Positions 27,094 through 35,818 of a stretch of 64,000 nucleotides of DNA are shown in pieces. The position numbers and the translations under genes are program-made. Origin of the DNA: Candidatus Peregrinibacteria bacterium CG10_big_fil_rev_8_21_14_0_10_36_19. GTDB lineage: Bacteria > Patescibacteriota > Gracilibacteria > UBA1369 > LOWO2-01-FULL-3. Where the stretch lies: positions 1 through 64,000 of the forward strand of contig PFDP01000015.1 in assembly GCA_002772535.1 (NCBI GenBank). The letters are read 5' to 3'. Under the pieces are notes generated by a model. That model was not told the origin of the DNA. It saw only the letters and a list, made by a program, of their open reading frames with translations, and searched no databases. Every line of letters starts with the position of its first letter. The first letter of the stretch is position 1.

Positions 27094-28563
27094 ATGGATA
27101 GATTAAAACAAATGTTTGCATTTCTCTCCTTGGTAGTTTTGATGATGCAGTTTAGCTTGAGCAATGTTGGTTATGCAGCAGTTGTATCAAGTGTGGTGAT
27201 CAATGAAATTGCTTGGGCTGGTAGTGCTGATGGTTCTGGTGATGAATGGATAGAACTATATAATGCAAGTAACACAACTGTGGATTTGAGTGGCTTTTAT
27301 ATTGAAGATGATGGCAGTACAAAATACTTCATTGAAAACGGTGTAATTGCACCAAAAAGTTATTTCTTAATTGAAGATAGTGAAGCTGTAACAACCGTAG
27401 CGGCCAACTCTTTAAATAACCTCTCTTTGGCAAATGCTGGGGATATTTTAGTGCTAAAAAATGTAGATGGTGAAATTGTGGATAGCGTAAATAGTACTGG
27501 TGGAGCTTGGTTTGCTGGGGATCCAGATACCAAAGCAACAATGGAAAGAATAGATCCACTAATATCTGGTGATAATGCTGATAATTGGGCCACTGCAATT
27601 AACGGAAATGGCGCAAAAGGTAGGATTGGTAGTGAGATCATAGGCACCCCTGGAACAGTAAATAGCAATTATGGAGGGAGTGGCGCCGAGGTTGGTCTTA
27701 ATTTTGAAGGTATTGCTAAAAGCGGCGACACTATTACTGTTGCTGCTAATGTAGATAGTGCCACTGATCTCTACGCCTATGGATTTGAAATTACATATAA
27801 TCCTGATGTTTTAAAATTCAATAATGCAACTGAAGGCAACTTTCTCAAAGCAGATGGTGCCAGTACTGCATTTAATGCAGGGCTAGTTAATGATATAGAT
27901 GGTACTTTGCTGGTTGGTGGAGCGCGATTAAAAAATCCTGCCGAAGGTATAGATGGGAGTGGAAAATTGTTTGATCTGAGTTTTTCTGTTATTGGAACCA
28001 ATGGAGATTTTAGCGATATAGTTTTTGCCGGTGAAAATTTTGTAAGTGATTCTATTTCCGATACGCCCGTAAAACTAAGTCCTCTAAAAATTGAAGTTGG
28101 AGATGTTGCAGTAGAACAAATTGCAGGACTAAAAATTAAAGAATCTACCAAGAGATATGCGTTAGAACTAGATTGGACAGCTATGGAAGGGGCTAGCCAT
28201 TACTTAGTTAAACGCATAAACCCGGTAGGAACATTTGATCTACTTGGGCAAACTACAGAAATAAAATTCATAGATGAGGAAAGTGTTTTGCCAGGTGTAA
28301 ATTATAAATACCAGGTGGTAGCTGTAAAAGATGGAATAGAAAGTTCACCTGTAGAAATTACCGGTAGTGAAACAAGAGGTTTGAGTGGTGATATAGATAA
28401 AAACGACAGAGTAGATGGGAGAGATATAGAAAAACTAGCTAGATCTTTTGGAAGTGAATATGTAGATGAAGAATACTCAATTTTTGCAGATGTAAATTTT
28501 GATGGATTTATTGATGGTAAAGATTTGATAACTCTAGGCTCTAAATTTGGCTTGAAATACTAG
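27094..28563 (+). CDS. Secreted lamin-tail / cohesin / Fn3 / dockerin protein
   Basis: A 489-residue exported protein with a signal peptide to about residue 28 (NVGYAA). A lamin-tail domain covers about 30-155 (VVINEIAWAGS, GDEWIELYN, LSGFYIEDDG). A cohesin domain covers about 197-332 (YGFEITYNPDVLKF, LLVGGARLKNPAEG, GKLFDLSFSVIG). An Fn3-like domain covers about 343-430. The C-terminal dockerin (about 435-489) has two calcium loops, DIDKNDRVDGRDIEKLARSFG-like and DVNFDGFIDGKDLITLGSKFG-like. One chain thus has both a receptor (cohesin) and a plug (dockerin), and could polymerise or dock on the cohesin protein encoded next. No catalytic domain is seen. Confidence 0.85.
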   Translation: MDRLKQMFAFLSLVVLMMQFSLSNVGYAAVVSSVVINEIAWAGSADGSGDEWIELYNASNTTVDLSGFYIEDDGSTKYFIENGVIAPKSYFLIEDSEAVTTVAANSLNNLSLANAGDILVLKNVDGEIVDSVNSTGGAWFAGDPDTKATMERIDPLISGDNADNWATAINGNGAKGRIGSEIIGTPGTVNSNYGGSGAEVGLNFEGIAKSGDTITVAANVDSATDLYAYGFEITYNPDVLKFNNATEGNFLKADGASTAFNAGLVNDIDGTLLVGGARLKNPAEGIDGSGKLFDLSFSVIGTNGDFSDIVFAGENFVSDSISDTPVKLSPLKIEVGDVAVEQIAGLKIKESTKRYALELDWTAMEGASHYLVKRINPVGTFDLLGQTTEIKFIDEESVLPGVNYKYQVVAVKDGIESSPVEITGSETRGLSGDIDKNDRVDGRDIEKLARSFGSEYVDEEYSIFADVNFDGFIDGKDLITLGSKFGLKY

Positions 28564-28578
28564 TATTAAGAAGTTAGT

Positions 28579-28610
28579 GCCCCCGCCCTTGGCGCGAGGC
28601 GGGCGGGGGC
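28579..28610. terminator. Strong GC hairpin between the two cohesin genes
   Basis: GCCCCCGCCC (28579-28588) pairs perfectly with GGGCGGGGGC (28601-28610) across a 12-nt loop. No T-run follows, so it may attenuate or protect the mRNA rather than end transcription outright. Confidence 0.5.
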
Positions 28611-28636
28611 GCGAACCATAGTTAATAAAAATTTTT

Positions 28637-29263
28637 ATGAAAAAATTGTTACTAATTGTTGCGATATTAGCTCTTTGGAAGGTTGGAGCTTATGCGGCTG
28701 AGATTGGAAAAATACAAATGTCACATAGTTTTTTGGATAGGGATCTCATTGAAATAAGCGTTAATGCCAAGGATCTGAGTAAACAAGTATTGGGCATTGC
28801 TTTTAACCTCAAATATGACGAGAATCTTGCCTTTCTCAAATATGAACCAGGGAATTTTCTTGAGCAAGGTGGCGATCCATTTTATTTAGTTCATGACAAT
28901 GGGAAAATAATTTTTGGAGAAACTTTGAGGCGAAATGATGAATTCCCAAGTGGCTCTGGGGAAGTTGCAAAATTTGTATTTGAGGTTAAGAAAGGAGAAA
29001 AATTTCAATTTGATTTTGAAAAAGGAGTGGTTTCTACACCTGAAACTGTGCAACAAGATTTAGATGGCATTAAATGGGAAAACTTAGTAGCAAATATGAA
29101 GAGGCAAAAATCTAGTTTTGAGCTAATTAAAGGCAATAAGAGTATTCAAAATGCTGTTTCAAATTTACCTGGGGGCCTTGTTGTTTGGGTAGTCGGGGTA
29201 CTACTTATTGTATTAGGTGGCTTGTTTTTAGCCAGACATACACTATCTGTCAATTTTAAATAA
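28637..29263 (+). CDS. Membrane-anchored cohesin-domain protein
   Basis: A 208-residue protein with a signal peptide (MKKLLLIVAILALW to AYA) and a cohesin-like domain at about 22-155. Its motifs are LIEISVNAKDLSKQVLGIAFNLKYDENLAF, GKIIFGETLRRND and SGEVAKFVFEVK, matching the beta pattern of the cohesin in the preceding gene. A C-terminal transmembrane helix at about 177-200 (GLVVWVVGVLLIVLGGLFLA) is followed by a short basic tail. The topology predicts an extracellular cohesin fixed to the membrane. It lies 73 bp after the dockerin-bearing protein, so the simplest model is that it receives that protein's dockerin. Confidence 0.78.
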   Translation: MKKLLLIVAILALWKVGAYAAEIGKIQMSHSFLDRDLIEISVNAKDLSKQVLGIAFNLKYDENLAFLKYEPGNFLEQGGDPFYLVHDNGKIIFGETLRRNDEFPSGSGEVAKFVFEVKKGEKFQFDFEKGVVSTPETVQQDLDGIKWENLVANMKRQKSSFELIKGNKSIQNAVSNLPGGLVVWVVGVLLIVLGGLFLARHTLSVNFK

Positions 29264-29337
29264 AGGGTCAATGTTTGAGTTTGTAGAGTATTTGTATTAA
29301 ATTATACATAGTTATTTACTCCTCAATCCTCATCCCC

Positions 29338-29856
29338 ATGGCAATTAAATCCTATATCACTATTCAGGAAGCTTCTGAATTAAGTGGAAAATCTGTTCAG
29401 ACTATACGTCGTGCCATAAAGTCTAGAAAACTAAGGCACAAAAGAAGTTCAACTCCTCAAGGTTTCAACTATATGATCAATCAAGAATCTCTTTGTGAAC
29501 TATACAAAGTAGAACCTATGGTGGATCAAATTGAACAAGCACAAAAAAGAGAAGAAGAGGCTGCAGTGAAAGCAACTGAAAAGGTTGCCGAGCAAGTAGC
29601 TGAAAAAGTTGTGGAACAAACTGCTGTTGAAATGCCTCAAAAGAAAGAAGAAAAACACGAAGATAAAGTTTATATTACTGCTGAAGATTTTAAAGAATTT
29701 GCAAAAAACCTAGAAAGAATGATTGGTCAACACTCTGAAGAAAGACAAAATTTCCTAAGACTAGTAAACACACTACAAGAAAAGATTTTTGTATTGGAGA
29801 ATCAGTTAAATCTACTTAAAGCTCCAAAGAAAAAATGGTTTGAGCTTTGGAAATAA
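29338..29856 (+). CDS. Helix-turn-helix protein with coiled-coil tail
   Basis: A 172-residue protein. Residues 1-58 resemble an excisionase/MerR-type winged helix (YITIQEASELSGKSVQTIRRAIKSRKLRHKR). The middle is Glu/Lys/Val-rich (KATEKVAEQVAEKVVEQ) and the end (about 110-165) is a probable coiled coil, suggesting dimerisation. A TTGTAG-N16-TATACA promoter-like pair lies at 29281-29308. The C-terminal KKKWFELWK is unusual. It is probably a DNA-binding regulator or nucleoid-associated factor; the target is unknown. Confidence 0.6.
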   Translation: MAIKSYITIQEASELSGKSVQTIRRAIKSRKLRHKRSSTPQGFNYMINQESLCELYKVEPMVDQIEQAQKREEEAAVKATEKVAEQVAEKVVEQTAVEMPQKKEEKHEDKVYITAEDFKEFAKNLERMIGQHSEERQNFLRLVNTLQEKIFVLENQLNLLKAPKKKWFELWK

Positions 29857-29861
29857 TCTAA

Positions 29862-30506
29862 ATGTTCATGAGTAGCAGGCTTTCTCTTTTTTGGGAGATA
29901 TCACGCAAGATCATACATCTTTCAGGTCTGTTTATCGTTCTGTTCTACAATTTTCTACTGATTAACTTTTCGAACCGCGTTGCCATTTTGGTTTTAACCG
30001 CGGTTCTTTTGTTGTTATTGGAAATTGAATACATAAGGCTTGAACATAAACCTAGAGTTGTTGGTCTTTTTGAAGGATTTTTAAGAAAACATGAGAAGAA
30101 TCAATTAACTGGGGCTGTGTTTTATGTAATTTCTTCTATAATCTGCTTCTCTGCTTTTGATTACTGGATTGCAGTTTTGGCTATGTTTATGCTTGTTTTT
30201 GGGGATATATTTGCGTCGCTCATGGGAAAAACATTTGGTAGGAGGAGGCTCTTTAGGAAAAAAACTTGGATAGGCACTTTGTCCGGGTTAGCGGCAAATT
30301 TGCTGGTTGGAATTTTACTTTTACCTGAATTTAGCGGTCTTGTTGCAATAGTGGCACTAGTTGCCAGCGTTGTGGAACTGCTAACTAATAAGCTTGATGA
30401 TAATCTCACTGTTCCCCTATTTGCGGGGTTTGTTGGTCAGATATATGTATACCTTTTTGACTTACAATTACCGATTATTCAATTTCCTAATTTTGGCTTT
30501 TTCTAG
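29862..30506 (+). CDS. CTP-dependent polyprenol/dolichol kinase-like membrane enzyme
   Basis: A 214-residue protein with about six membrane segments. Signatures of the dolichol/phytol kinase family (related to CdsA) are RKIIHLSGLF near the N-terminus, LEIEYIRL, and the C-terminal GDIFASLMGKTFGRRR, KTWIGTLSG and VASVVELLTNKLDDNLTVPL. The family phosphorylates a membrane isoprenoid alcohol or diacylglycerol using CTP. It begins 5 nt after the HTH gene, so the two are probably one transcript. A role in supplying the lipid carrier for surface glycans would fit the glycosyltransferases in the window, but the substrate is inferred. Confidence 0.75.
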   Translation: MFMSSRLSLFWEISRKIIHLSGLFIVLFYNFLLINFSNRVAILVLTAVLLLLLEIEYIRLEHKPRVVGLFEGFLRKHEKNQLTGAVFYVISSIICFSAFDYWIAVLAMFMLVFGDIFASLMGKTFGRRRLFRKKTWIGTLSGLAANLLVGILLLPEFSGLVAIVALVASVVELLTNKLDDNLTVPLFAGFVGQIYVYLFDLQLPIIQFPNFGFF

Positions 30507-30574
30507 AGTTAATACAATAACTTGTCTTTTTGTAAGTGATTTTCTATACTGCTGCCGTCAATTAACAAATTGTT

Positions 30575-33211
30575 ATGTTTTCAAATTCAACTGTAAAAAA
30601 ATCTGGAAAAAAATATATCTACTCTTTTGATGAGGGTGATAAAAGTATGAAAGACCTCCTAGGAGGAAAAGGAGCTAACCTATCTGAAATGACCAAAATT
30701 GGAATTCCAGTTCCTTTTGGTTTTACAATTTCAACCGAGCTATGTAGATACTTTTTAGATAACAAAGGTTATCCAGATAGCTTTGCAGAACAGCTAGAAG
30801 ATAATTTGAGCCTGCTTGAAATTAGAATGGGAAAGAAATTTGGTGATACTAAAAATCCACTTTTAGTTTCTGTTCGTAGTGGTGCTGCCGCTTCAATGCC
30901 TGGAATGATGGATACAATTCTAAACCTTGGTCTTAACGACGATACTGTAACAGGACTGATTGAAAAAACTGGAAATGAAAGATTTGCTTATGATTCATAC
31001 CGAAGATTTGTGCAAATGTTTGGAAATGTAGTGATGGATGTTGATCATGAACACTTTGAAGATGTCTTGGAAAAAATGAAAGAAAACAAAGGTGTATCAT
31101 TGGATACAGAACTAGATGCAAATGACCTAAAAAGACTAGTAACAGAATATAAATTAGTTGTAAAAGAACATGCAAAAGAAGATTTTCCAGAAAGTCCATA
31201 TCACCAATTAAAACTAGCTATCGAAGCCGTATTTAATTCTTGGGATAACGAAAGAGCAATTGTATACAGAAGACTTAATAACATCACTGGTCTTAAAGGA
31301 ACTGCTGTAAATGTTCAATCAATGGTGTTTGGAAATATGGGAGATGATAGTGGTACCGGTGTGGCATTTACGCGTAATCCTTCAACAGGTGCTAAAGAAT
31401 TCTATGGTGAATTTTTGATGAACGCACAAGGTGAAGATGTGGTTGCTGGAATTCGTACTCCAGTAACAATTAGTGAACTGGAAAAAGTAAATAAATCTGT
31501 TTATGACGAGCTTGTGGAAGCAAAAAATAAGCTAGAAACACACTACAAAAATATGCAAGATATCGAGTTTACAATTGAAAAAGGTAAACTTTTCTTACTA
31601 CAAACTCGTAACGGAAAAAGAACAGCTGCAGCGGCTCTAAAAATTGCTGTAGATATGGTTGAAGAAGGTTTACTAACTAAGCAAGAAGCATTACTGCAAA
31701 TCGATGCAAAATCTTTAAACCAAATGCTACATCCGCAAATTAAAAAAACTGCTACGCGTACAGTGGTTGCAAAAGGTTTGCCTGCATCACCTGGTGCTGC
31801 TTGTGGTAAAGTTGTTTTCACTGCTGAAGATGCTGTGGAATGGGTTACTGAGAGAGGTGAAACAGTTATTCTTGTGCGTAAAGAAACAAGTCCTGAAGAC
31901 ATTTCTGGTATGCACATCTCTCAAGGAATCCTAACTTCACGCGGAGGTATGACAAGCCACGCCGCAGTAGTTTGTAGAGGAATGGGTAAATGTTGTGTAG
32001 CCGGCTGTAACGATATTATGGTAAACGCAAAAGAAAAAAAGATTACAATTGGTGATTTGGTAATAAACGAAGGAGATATTATTACTCTTGATGGTGGTAC
32101 CGGTGAAGTAATGATGGGAGAAATGGAAATGCAAGAACCGGATTTGAGTGGAGATTTTAAAGCAGTAATGGACTGGGCTGATGAATTTAGACACCTAAAA
32201 GTTCGTACAAATGCCGACTCTCCTGAAGACTGCAGAGTTGCAATTGATTTTGGTGCTGAAGGAATCGGTCTTTGCCGAACTGAACATATGTTCTTTGATG
32301 AAGAAAGAATTCCTTTGGTAAGAAAAATGATAATGAGTAAAGACGCTACAGAAAGAGCGCCTTACCTAGAAAAATTACAAGAATTCCAAAAGAAAGATTT
32401 TGAAGGAATTTTCAAAGTAATGGGTTCAAGACCTGTAACGGTAAGACTTTTAGATCCCCCACTACATGAATTCTTACCAGAAGATGAAGCTCAAATTAAA
32501 CAACTAGCAGAAGAAATGGGCATGCCTGAAAAAAATCTACATGCTGTGATTGATAACCTACACGAAATTAACCCTATGCTGGGGCACAGAGGTTGCCGTT
32601 TAGGTATAACCTACCCAGACATATATGAAATGCAAGTTAGGGCTATTGCAGAGGCTGCTATGCATGTTTCTGTAGGAGACATTAGAGTTGATGTGGAAAT
32701 TGAAATTCCATTGGTTGGAGAAGTAACAGAGCTTAAATATTTGAGAGGTGTTGTGTCTAAAGTTTTGGATGAATATGAAGGAAGAATTAATTTTGATTAC
32801 AAAATAGGAACTATGATTGAAATTCCTAGAGCCTGTGTAACAGCTGATGAAATTGCTGAGGCAGCAGATTTTATGTCTTTTGGAACAAACGATTTAACAC
32901 AGTTAACATTCGGTTACTCTCGTGATGATATTGGAAAGTTTATGCAAATTTATTTAGACAAAGGAATTTTGGAACAAGATCCAATGGGAAGTATCGACGA
33001 AAAAGGAGTTGGAAAACTAATGGATGTTTGTGTGAAATTAGCAAGAACTACAAAGAAAGGAATTGAAATTGGAATTTGTGGAGAACAAGGTGGAGATCCT
33101 CAATCTGTAGAATTCTGTCATAAAATTGGTTTGGATTATGTGAGTTGTAGTCCATACAGAGTGCCGATCGCAAAATTAGCTGCGGCACAAGCTAAACTAA
33201 AATCTCTTTAA
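30575..33211 (+). CDS. ppdK: Pyruvate, phosphate dikinase
   Basis: Interconverts pyruvate + ATP + Pi and PEP + AMP + PPi. The 878-residue length is normal. The N-terminal ATP-grasp region starts IYSFDEGDKSMKDLLGGKGANLSEM. The swivelling phosphohistidine domain carries LTSRGGMTSHAAVVCRGMGKCC with the catalytic His. The C-terminal PEP/pyruvate barrel holds GLCRTEHMFF, LRGV, FGTNDLTQ and GICGEQGGDP, with catalytic Cys in the last motif. No pyruvate kinase is visible here, so this enzyme may carry PEP-pyruvate flux in either direction. Its stop overlaps that of convergent nadK by 4 nt. Confidence 0.96.
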   Translation: MFSNSTVKKSGKKYIYSFDEGDKSMKDLLGGKGANLSEMTKIGIPVPFGFTISTELCRYFLDNKGYPDSFAEQLEDNLSLLEIRMGKKFGDTKNPLLVSVRSGAAASMPGMMDTILNLGLNDDTVTGLIEKTGNERFAYDSYRRFVQMFGNVVMDVDHEHFEDVLEKMKENKGVSLDTELDANDLKRLVTEYKLVVKEHAKEDFPESPYHQLKLAIEAVFNSWDNERAIVYRRLNNITGLKGTAVNVQSMVFGNMGDDSGTGVAFTRNPSTGAKEFYGEFLMNAQGEDVVAGIRTPVTISELEKVNKSVYDELVEAKNKLETHYKNMQDIEFTIEKGKLFLLQTRNGKRTAAAALKIAVDMVEEGLLTKQEALLQIDAKSLNQMLHPQIKKTATRTVVAKGLPASPGAACGKVVFTAEDAVEWVTERGETVILVRKETSPEDISGMHISQGILTSRGGMTSHAAVVCRGMGKCCVAGCNDIMVNAKEKKITIGDLVINEGDIITLDGGTGEVMMGEMEMQEPDLSGDFKAVMDWADEFRHLKVRTNADSPEDCRVAIDFGAEGIGLCRTEHMFFDEERIPLVRKMIMSKDATERAPYLEKLQEFQKKDFEGIFKVMGSRPVTVRLLDPPLHEFLPEDEAQIKQLAEEMGMPEKNLHAVIDNLHEINPMLGHRGCRLGITYPDIYEMQVRAIAEAAMHVSVGDIRVDVEIEIPLVGEVTELKYLRGVVSKVLDEYEGRINFDYKIGTMIEIPRACVTADEIAEAADFMSFGTNDLTQLTFGYSRDDIGKFMQIYLDKGILEQDPMGSIDEKGVGKLMDVCVKLARTTKKGIEIGICGEQGGDPQSVEFCHKIGLDYVSCSPYRVPIAKLAAAQAKLKSL

Positions 33212-34089
33212 ACTTCACCCCAATTAAGTTTTTGTCTGAGCATGCGATAGTATCTATTGCCTGTTCGGACTAGCTGAAGGGAGCGGCTGGAACGGCGGAA
33301 TTTGATTTTATCTCCGTAGCGAAGTACGAACATGTCTTGACCATCGATTGTTAAACCGATGATGGCATTTTCGTCTCGTCTGTCGGTGGCGATTGTGGCT
33401 GTCATCTGTCTATTGTCAGGGATGACAATAGGTCTCATAGACAAAGAGCTAGGACAAATTGGAGAAATGGTTAAAGAAGGGATTCTTGGGTGGACAATTG
33501 GGCCGCCAGCAGACAGTGAGTGTGCTGTTGAACCTGTTGGTGTCGCTACTATCATGCCATCTGCTTTGAAAGTTACGATTTTTCTGTTGTCTACTTCAAG
33601 ATGGATTTCAATGAGTCTTGCGAATGCTCCTTGATTTATTACCGCGTCGTTAAGCGCAAGGTAGGTTTCCACTTTTTTGCCGTGTCTATAGACAGTAGTT
33701 CTTAGTAGCGTGCGTTTGTCTATATCGAATTTGCCTTCAAATGTTTTATCCAAACATTCGAATAACTTATCTGGCGTACATTCTGTGAGAAATCCTAAAT
33801 TGCCTATATTTACGCCAAGTATGAGTGTCTTTTTTCTTGGCATTCTTCTAGCGGTTTTTAAAAGTGTTCCATCACCACCAAGTACGATCGCGAGGTCGCA
33901 GGTTTTAAGTAGATCTTCTTTTTTAAGGCCTTTTTCGTTTGGGAAAAAAGTGGAAGTGTTGTTATCGAAAACTACCTGCTTTTTCTTTTTTTTAAGATAT
34001 GTAACTAGCTTTTTTAACAAAGCCTCATGAGCTTGATTTTGGCGTTTAGTTACTATACCTACTATATTTATTTCGCTTGTTTTAGCCAT
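33208..34089 (-). CDS. nadK: NAD kinase
   Basis: Phosphorylates NAD to NADP. The 293-residue protein has the invariant LGGDGTLLKTARR motif at about residue 71, GVNIGNLGFLTE, the NDAVI motif, and the substrate loop GSTAHSLSAGGPIVHP, where the family usually has GSTAYSLSAGGPIV. The C-terminal beta region (TIDGQDMF, YGDKIKFRRS) is present. It overlaps ppdK at the stop codons, with no terminator. It may pair functionally with nnrD at 1472, which repairs hydrated NAD(P)H. Confidence 0.94.
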   Translation of the reverse strand: MAKTSEINIVGIVTKRQNQAHEALLKKLVTYLKKKKKQVVFDNNTSTFFPNEKGLKKEDLLKTCDLAIVLGGDGTLLKTARRMPRKKTLILGVNIGNLGFLTECTPDKLFECLDKTFEGKFDIDKRTLLRTTVYRHGKKVETYLALNDAVINQGAFARLIEIHLEVDNRKIVTFKADGMIVATPTGSTAHSLSAGGPIVHPRIPSLTISPICPSSLSMRPIVIPDNRQMTATIATDRRDENAIIGLTIDGQDMFVLRYGDKIKFRRSSRSLQLVRTGNRYYRMLRQKLNWGEV

Positions 34090-34135
34090 TTGATTTTAGT
34101 ATCTCTTTTTTTTGTAAAAAATAAAAGTTTAATTG

Positions 34136-34372
34136 TTATTTTTTGTAAATGTCACCTCTGAATCCTATGTCTAAAATTATGTTTTGTTCTTCGCGTTTTT
34201 GGAAGAGAATGCGAATTTTACCTACACGACAGCGATAGAGTTGATGTTCTCCGTTAATTGGCTTTATATCGAGGCCTTTTGTTTTATTAATTGCAAGATC
34301 TTCCAATGCTTTGATTACTTTGATTCTGAGGTTTTCTGGCAGTCTTTTTAGAAATTTAAGATAATCCTTCAT
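34136..34372 (-). CDS. RelE-family toxin
   Basis: A 78-residue RelE/ParE-superfamily protein: DYLKFLKRLPENLRIKVIKALEDLA, then GLDIKPINGEHQLYRCRVGKIRILFQ, ending in IILDIGFRGDIYKK. The Arg-x-x-x-Tyr-like end (FRGDIYK) and the YRCRVGKIRI strand are typical. It overlaps the upstream AbrB-type gene by 17 nt, indicating a coupled module. Ribosome-dependent mRNA cleavage is the family activity. Confidence 0.82.
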   Translation of the reverse strand: MKDYLKFLKRLPENLRIKVIKALEDLAINKTKGLDIKPINGEHQLYRCRVGKIRILFQKREEQNIILDIGFRGDIYKK

Positions 34373-34607
34373 TGGCCTTTTTAAGTTTTTTTGCTAACTC
34401 ACCTGCCTCGATTCCTGTTGGAAAATTTATGCCAAAATTATTTTCGTCAATTTCGTAATAGTAAGTTGGAGTGAGTGGCTTGATGAGAAGACCCTGAGGA
34501 ACTTCTTCTAAGATAACTGTTTTTGTATTGGCTTTATCACGCCATTTCTTAGGAAGAGTTATTTGACCAGTACCAAAAATTTTTGCTGTTGAGATGTTTT
34601 GGGACAT
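34356..34607 (-). CDS. AbrB/MazE-type antitoxin
   Basis: An 83-residue protein with a SpoVT-AbrB swapped-hairpin domain in the first 45 residues (STAKIFGTGQITLPKKWRDKANTKTVILEEVPQGLLIKPL). The tail (YYEIDENNFGINFPTGIEAGELAKKLKKANEG) likely binds the toxin. The partner is a RelE-type rather than MazF-type toxin. A perfect 28-bp palindrome overlaps its start region and is an obvious operator. Confidence 0.83.
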   Translation of the reverse strand: MSQNISTAKIFGTGQITLPKKWRDKANTKTVILEEVPQGLLIKPLTPTYYYEIDENNFGINFPTGIEAGELAKKLKKANEGLS

Positions 34608-34634
34608 TTATATAAATTATGTAATTTATATAAA
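34607..34634. promoter_or_regulatory. Perfect palindromic operator of the AbrB-RelE module
   Basis: The arm TTTATATAAATTA (34607-34619) is followed by TG and its exact reverse complement (34622-34634). It touches the antitoxin start codon and includes the promoter-like AT sequence. This is the longest perfect inverted repeat I found in the window and fits autorepression by the AbrB-type protein. Confidence 0.7.
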
Positions 34635-34742
34635 ATTAGCATGAAGTAGGAGACGTGGTCAATGTGTAATTGAACAGTATTTTTGAGATTCTGTCGAGGA
34701 TACCACCTCCAAAGGCGGGCAAGCCTGGGGATGGAATTTTTA

Positions 34743-35768
34743 TTATGCTTGCTCTAATTCAGTGGCTGCCGAAGCCTCAGATGAAGTTGAATGCATAACG
34801 CTTAGAACTGGTGCAATTGAAGCGAAACCAGCAACTGCTGCATTTACTTGCTCTGGAGTTAATCCGTGCTCCATATGCATTGCTATTCCGTCGCTAAACG
34901 CCTTGAAAAGAAACCAGCTAAAAGCTCCCGTTGCAAGAGCCTTACCGTACATTTCTACATGATCCTCATCAAAATGCCTTAAAATGGAATCTTTATATTT
35001 TTGTAATCCAATCGCAATCAATGTACATGCTAATACTGCTCCTGTTGATATACCATTAGCAGTTTCCATGCTGATGCCTAAGTCCGATGCTCTTTCAGCA
35101 ACCATTGGCCCTGCCGCAAGCGCATCCATAGATACCGATCCAGCTTTAAATGCAGCTCCACCAATTAGGGCTTTTACTGCTAATTGAACCTTTTGCATTG
35201 CATTATTTTCTGGAGAACCATCTTCCTCACTTTCTTCTGCCTCTTCACCATGCATTTCCTTAATTAGAAGCGCAAAACATGCAACTGCTGCGAAACTAAG
35301 GGCTGAATTTGCAAGCACTCCTGAAGCCCCTCTTCCAGTAATTTCTGGAAAAATAAAATGCATTGCGGGTACTGCTAGTGCCCATTGAATTTTCTCTCTA
35401 GAGGTTTTTAGCGTTTCCATCAATACAGTAAGAATTCCAACATCTATAGATAGACCAACACCTAGCACTAAAAACTCCATAATTATTGTAATCCACTTTT
35501 CTGGCAATGGATCATTTGGATTATTAAGCGCTTCATGAACCTCTTGTGGATCAATGCCATTTTTAACAAGCACATCAGCAAGAATCATCATAGACTCTTT
35601 TATCTTTGGATTATTTATTCCATCTGGAGATCCGTCTACAGCCTCATTTGTATCCACAATTGGTGGTTTTTCTTGTTGGCTTTTTGGTGTTGCAATGTAG
35701 CCAACTCCTGCTCCTGCTGTACCAAGTGCCAATCCTAATACTGCCGTTTTCAACCTATTCATACTCAT
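34743..35768 (-). CDS. Multi-pass membrane protein of unknown function
   Basis: A 341-residue protein with a hydrophobic N-terminus (TAVLGLALGTAGAGVGYIA) that may be a signal or anchor, then a polar stretch with DGSPDGINNPKIKES. At least six hydrophobic segments follow, interrupted by an acidic loop (HGEEAEESEEDGSPENN). ATG 35768 is chosen because a strong promoter lies just upstream and the frame before it would need a TTG start; ATG 35762 is also possible. I recognise no family. The repeated Ala/Gly-rich helices suggest a transporter or rhomboid-like fold, but no catalytic motif is visible. Confidence 0.6.
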   Translation of the reverse strand: MSMNRLKTAVLGLALGTAGAGVGYIATPKSQQEKPPIVDTNEAVDGSPDGINNPKIKESMMILADVLVKNGIDPQEVHEALNNPNDPLPEKWITIIMEFLVLGVGLSIDVGILTVLMETLKTSREKIQWALAVPAMHFIFPEITGRGASGVLANSALSFAAVACFALLIKEMHGEEAEESEEDGSPENNAMQKVQLAVKALIGGAAFKAGSVSMDALAAGPMVAERASDLGISMETANGISTGAVLACTLIAIGLQKYKDSILRHFDEDHVEMYGKALATGAFSWFLFKAFSDGIAMHMEHGLTPEQVNAAVAGFASIAPVLSVMHSTSSEASAATELEQA

Positions 35769-35789
35769 GTTTTTTAAAAACAAGAAGGG

Positions 35790-35818
35790 ATTCTACACAT
35801 AAAATCCTAAAAAGTCAA
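35790..35818 (-). promoter_or_regulatory. Promoter of the 341-aa membrane protein
   Basis: On the minus strand TTGACT (35813-35818) and TAGAAT (35790-35795) are 17 bp apart. The leader to ATG 35768 would be about 15 nt. The -35 box begins at the very end of the upstream glycosyltransferase gene. Confidence 0.6.

Noticed and set aside
5414..34733. Similar GGGGATGG(G)AAT motifs near 5418 and 34724
   Set aside because: Short, only two clear copies, and no conserved structure around them; too weak to call an element.
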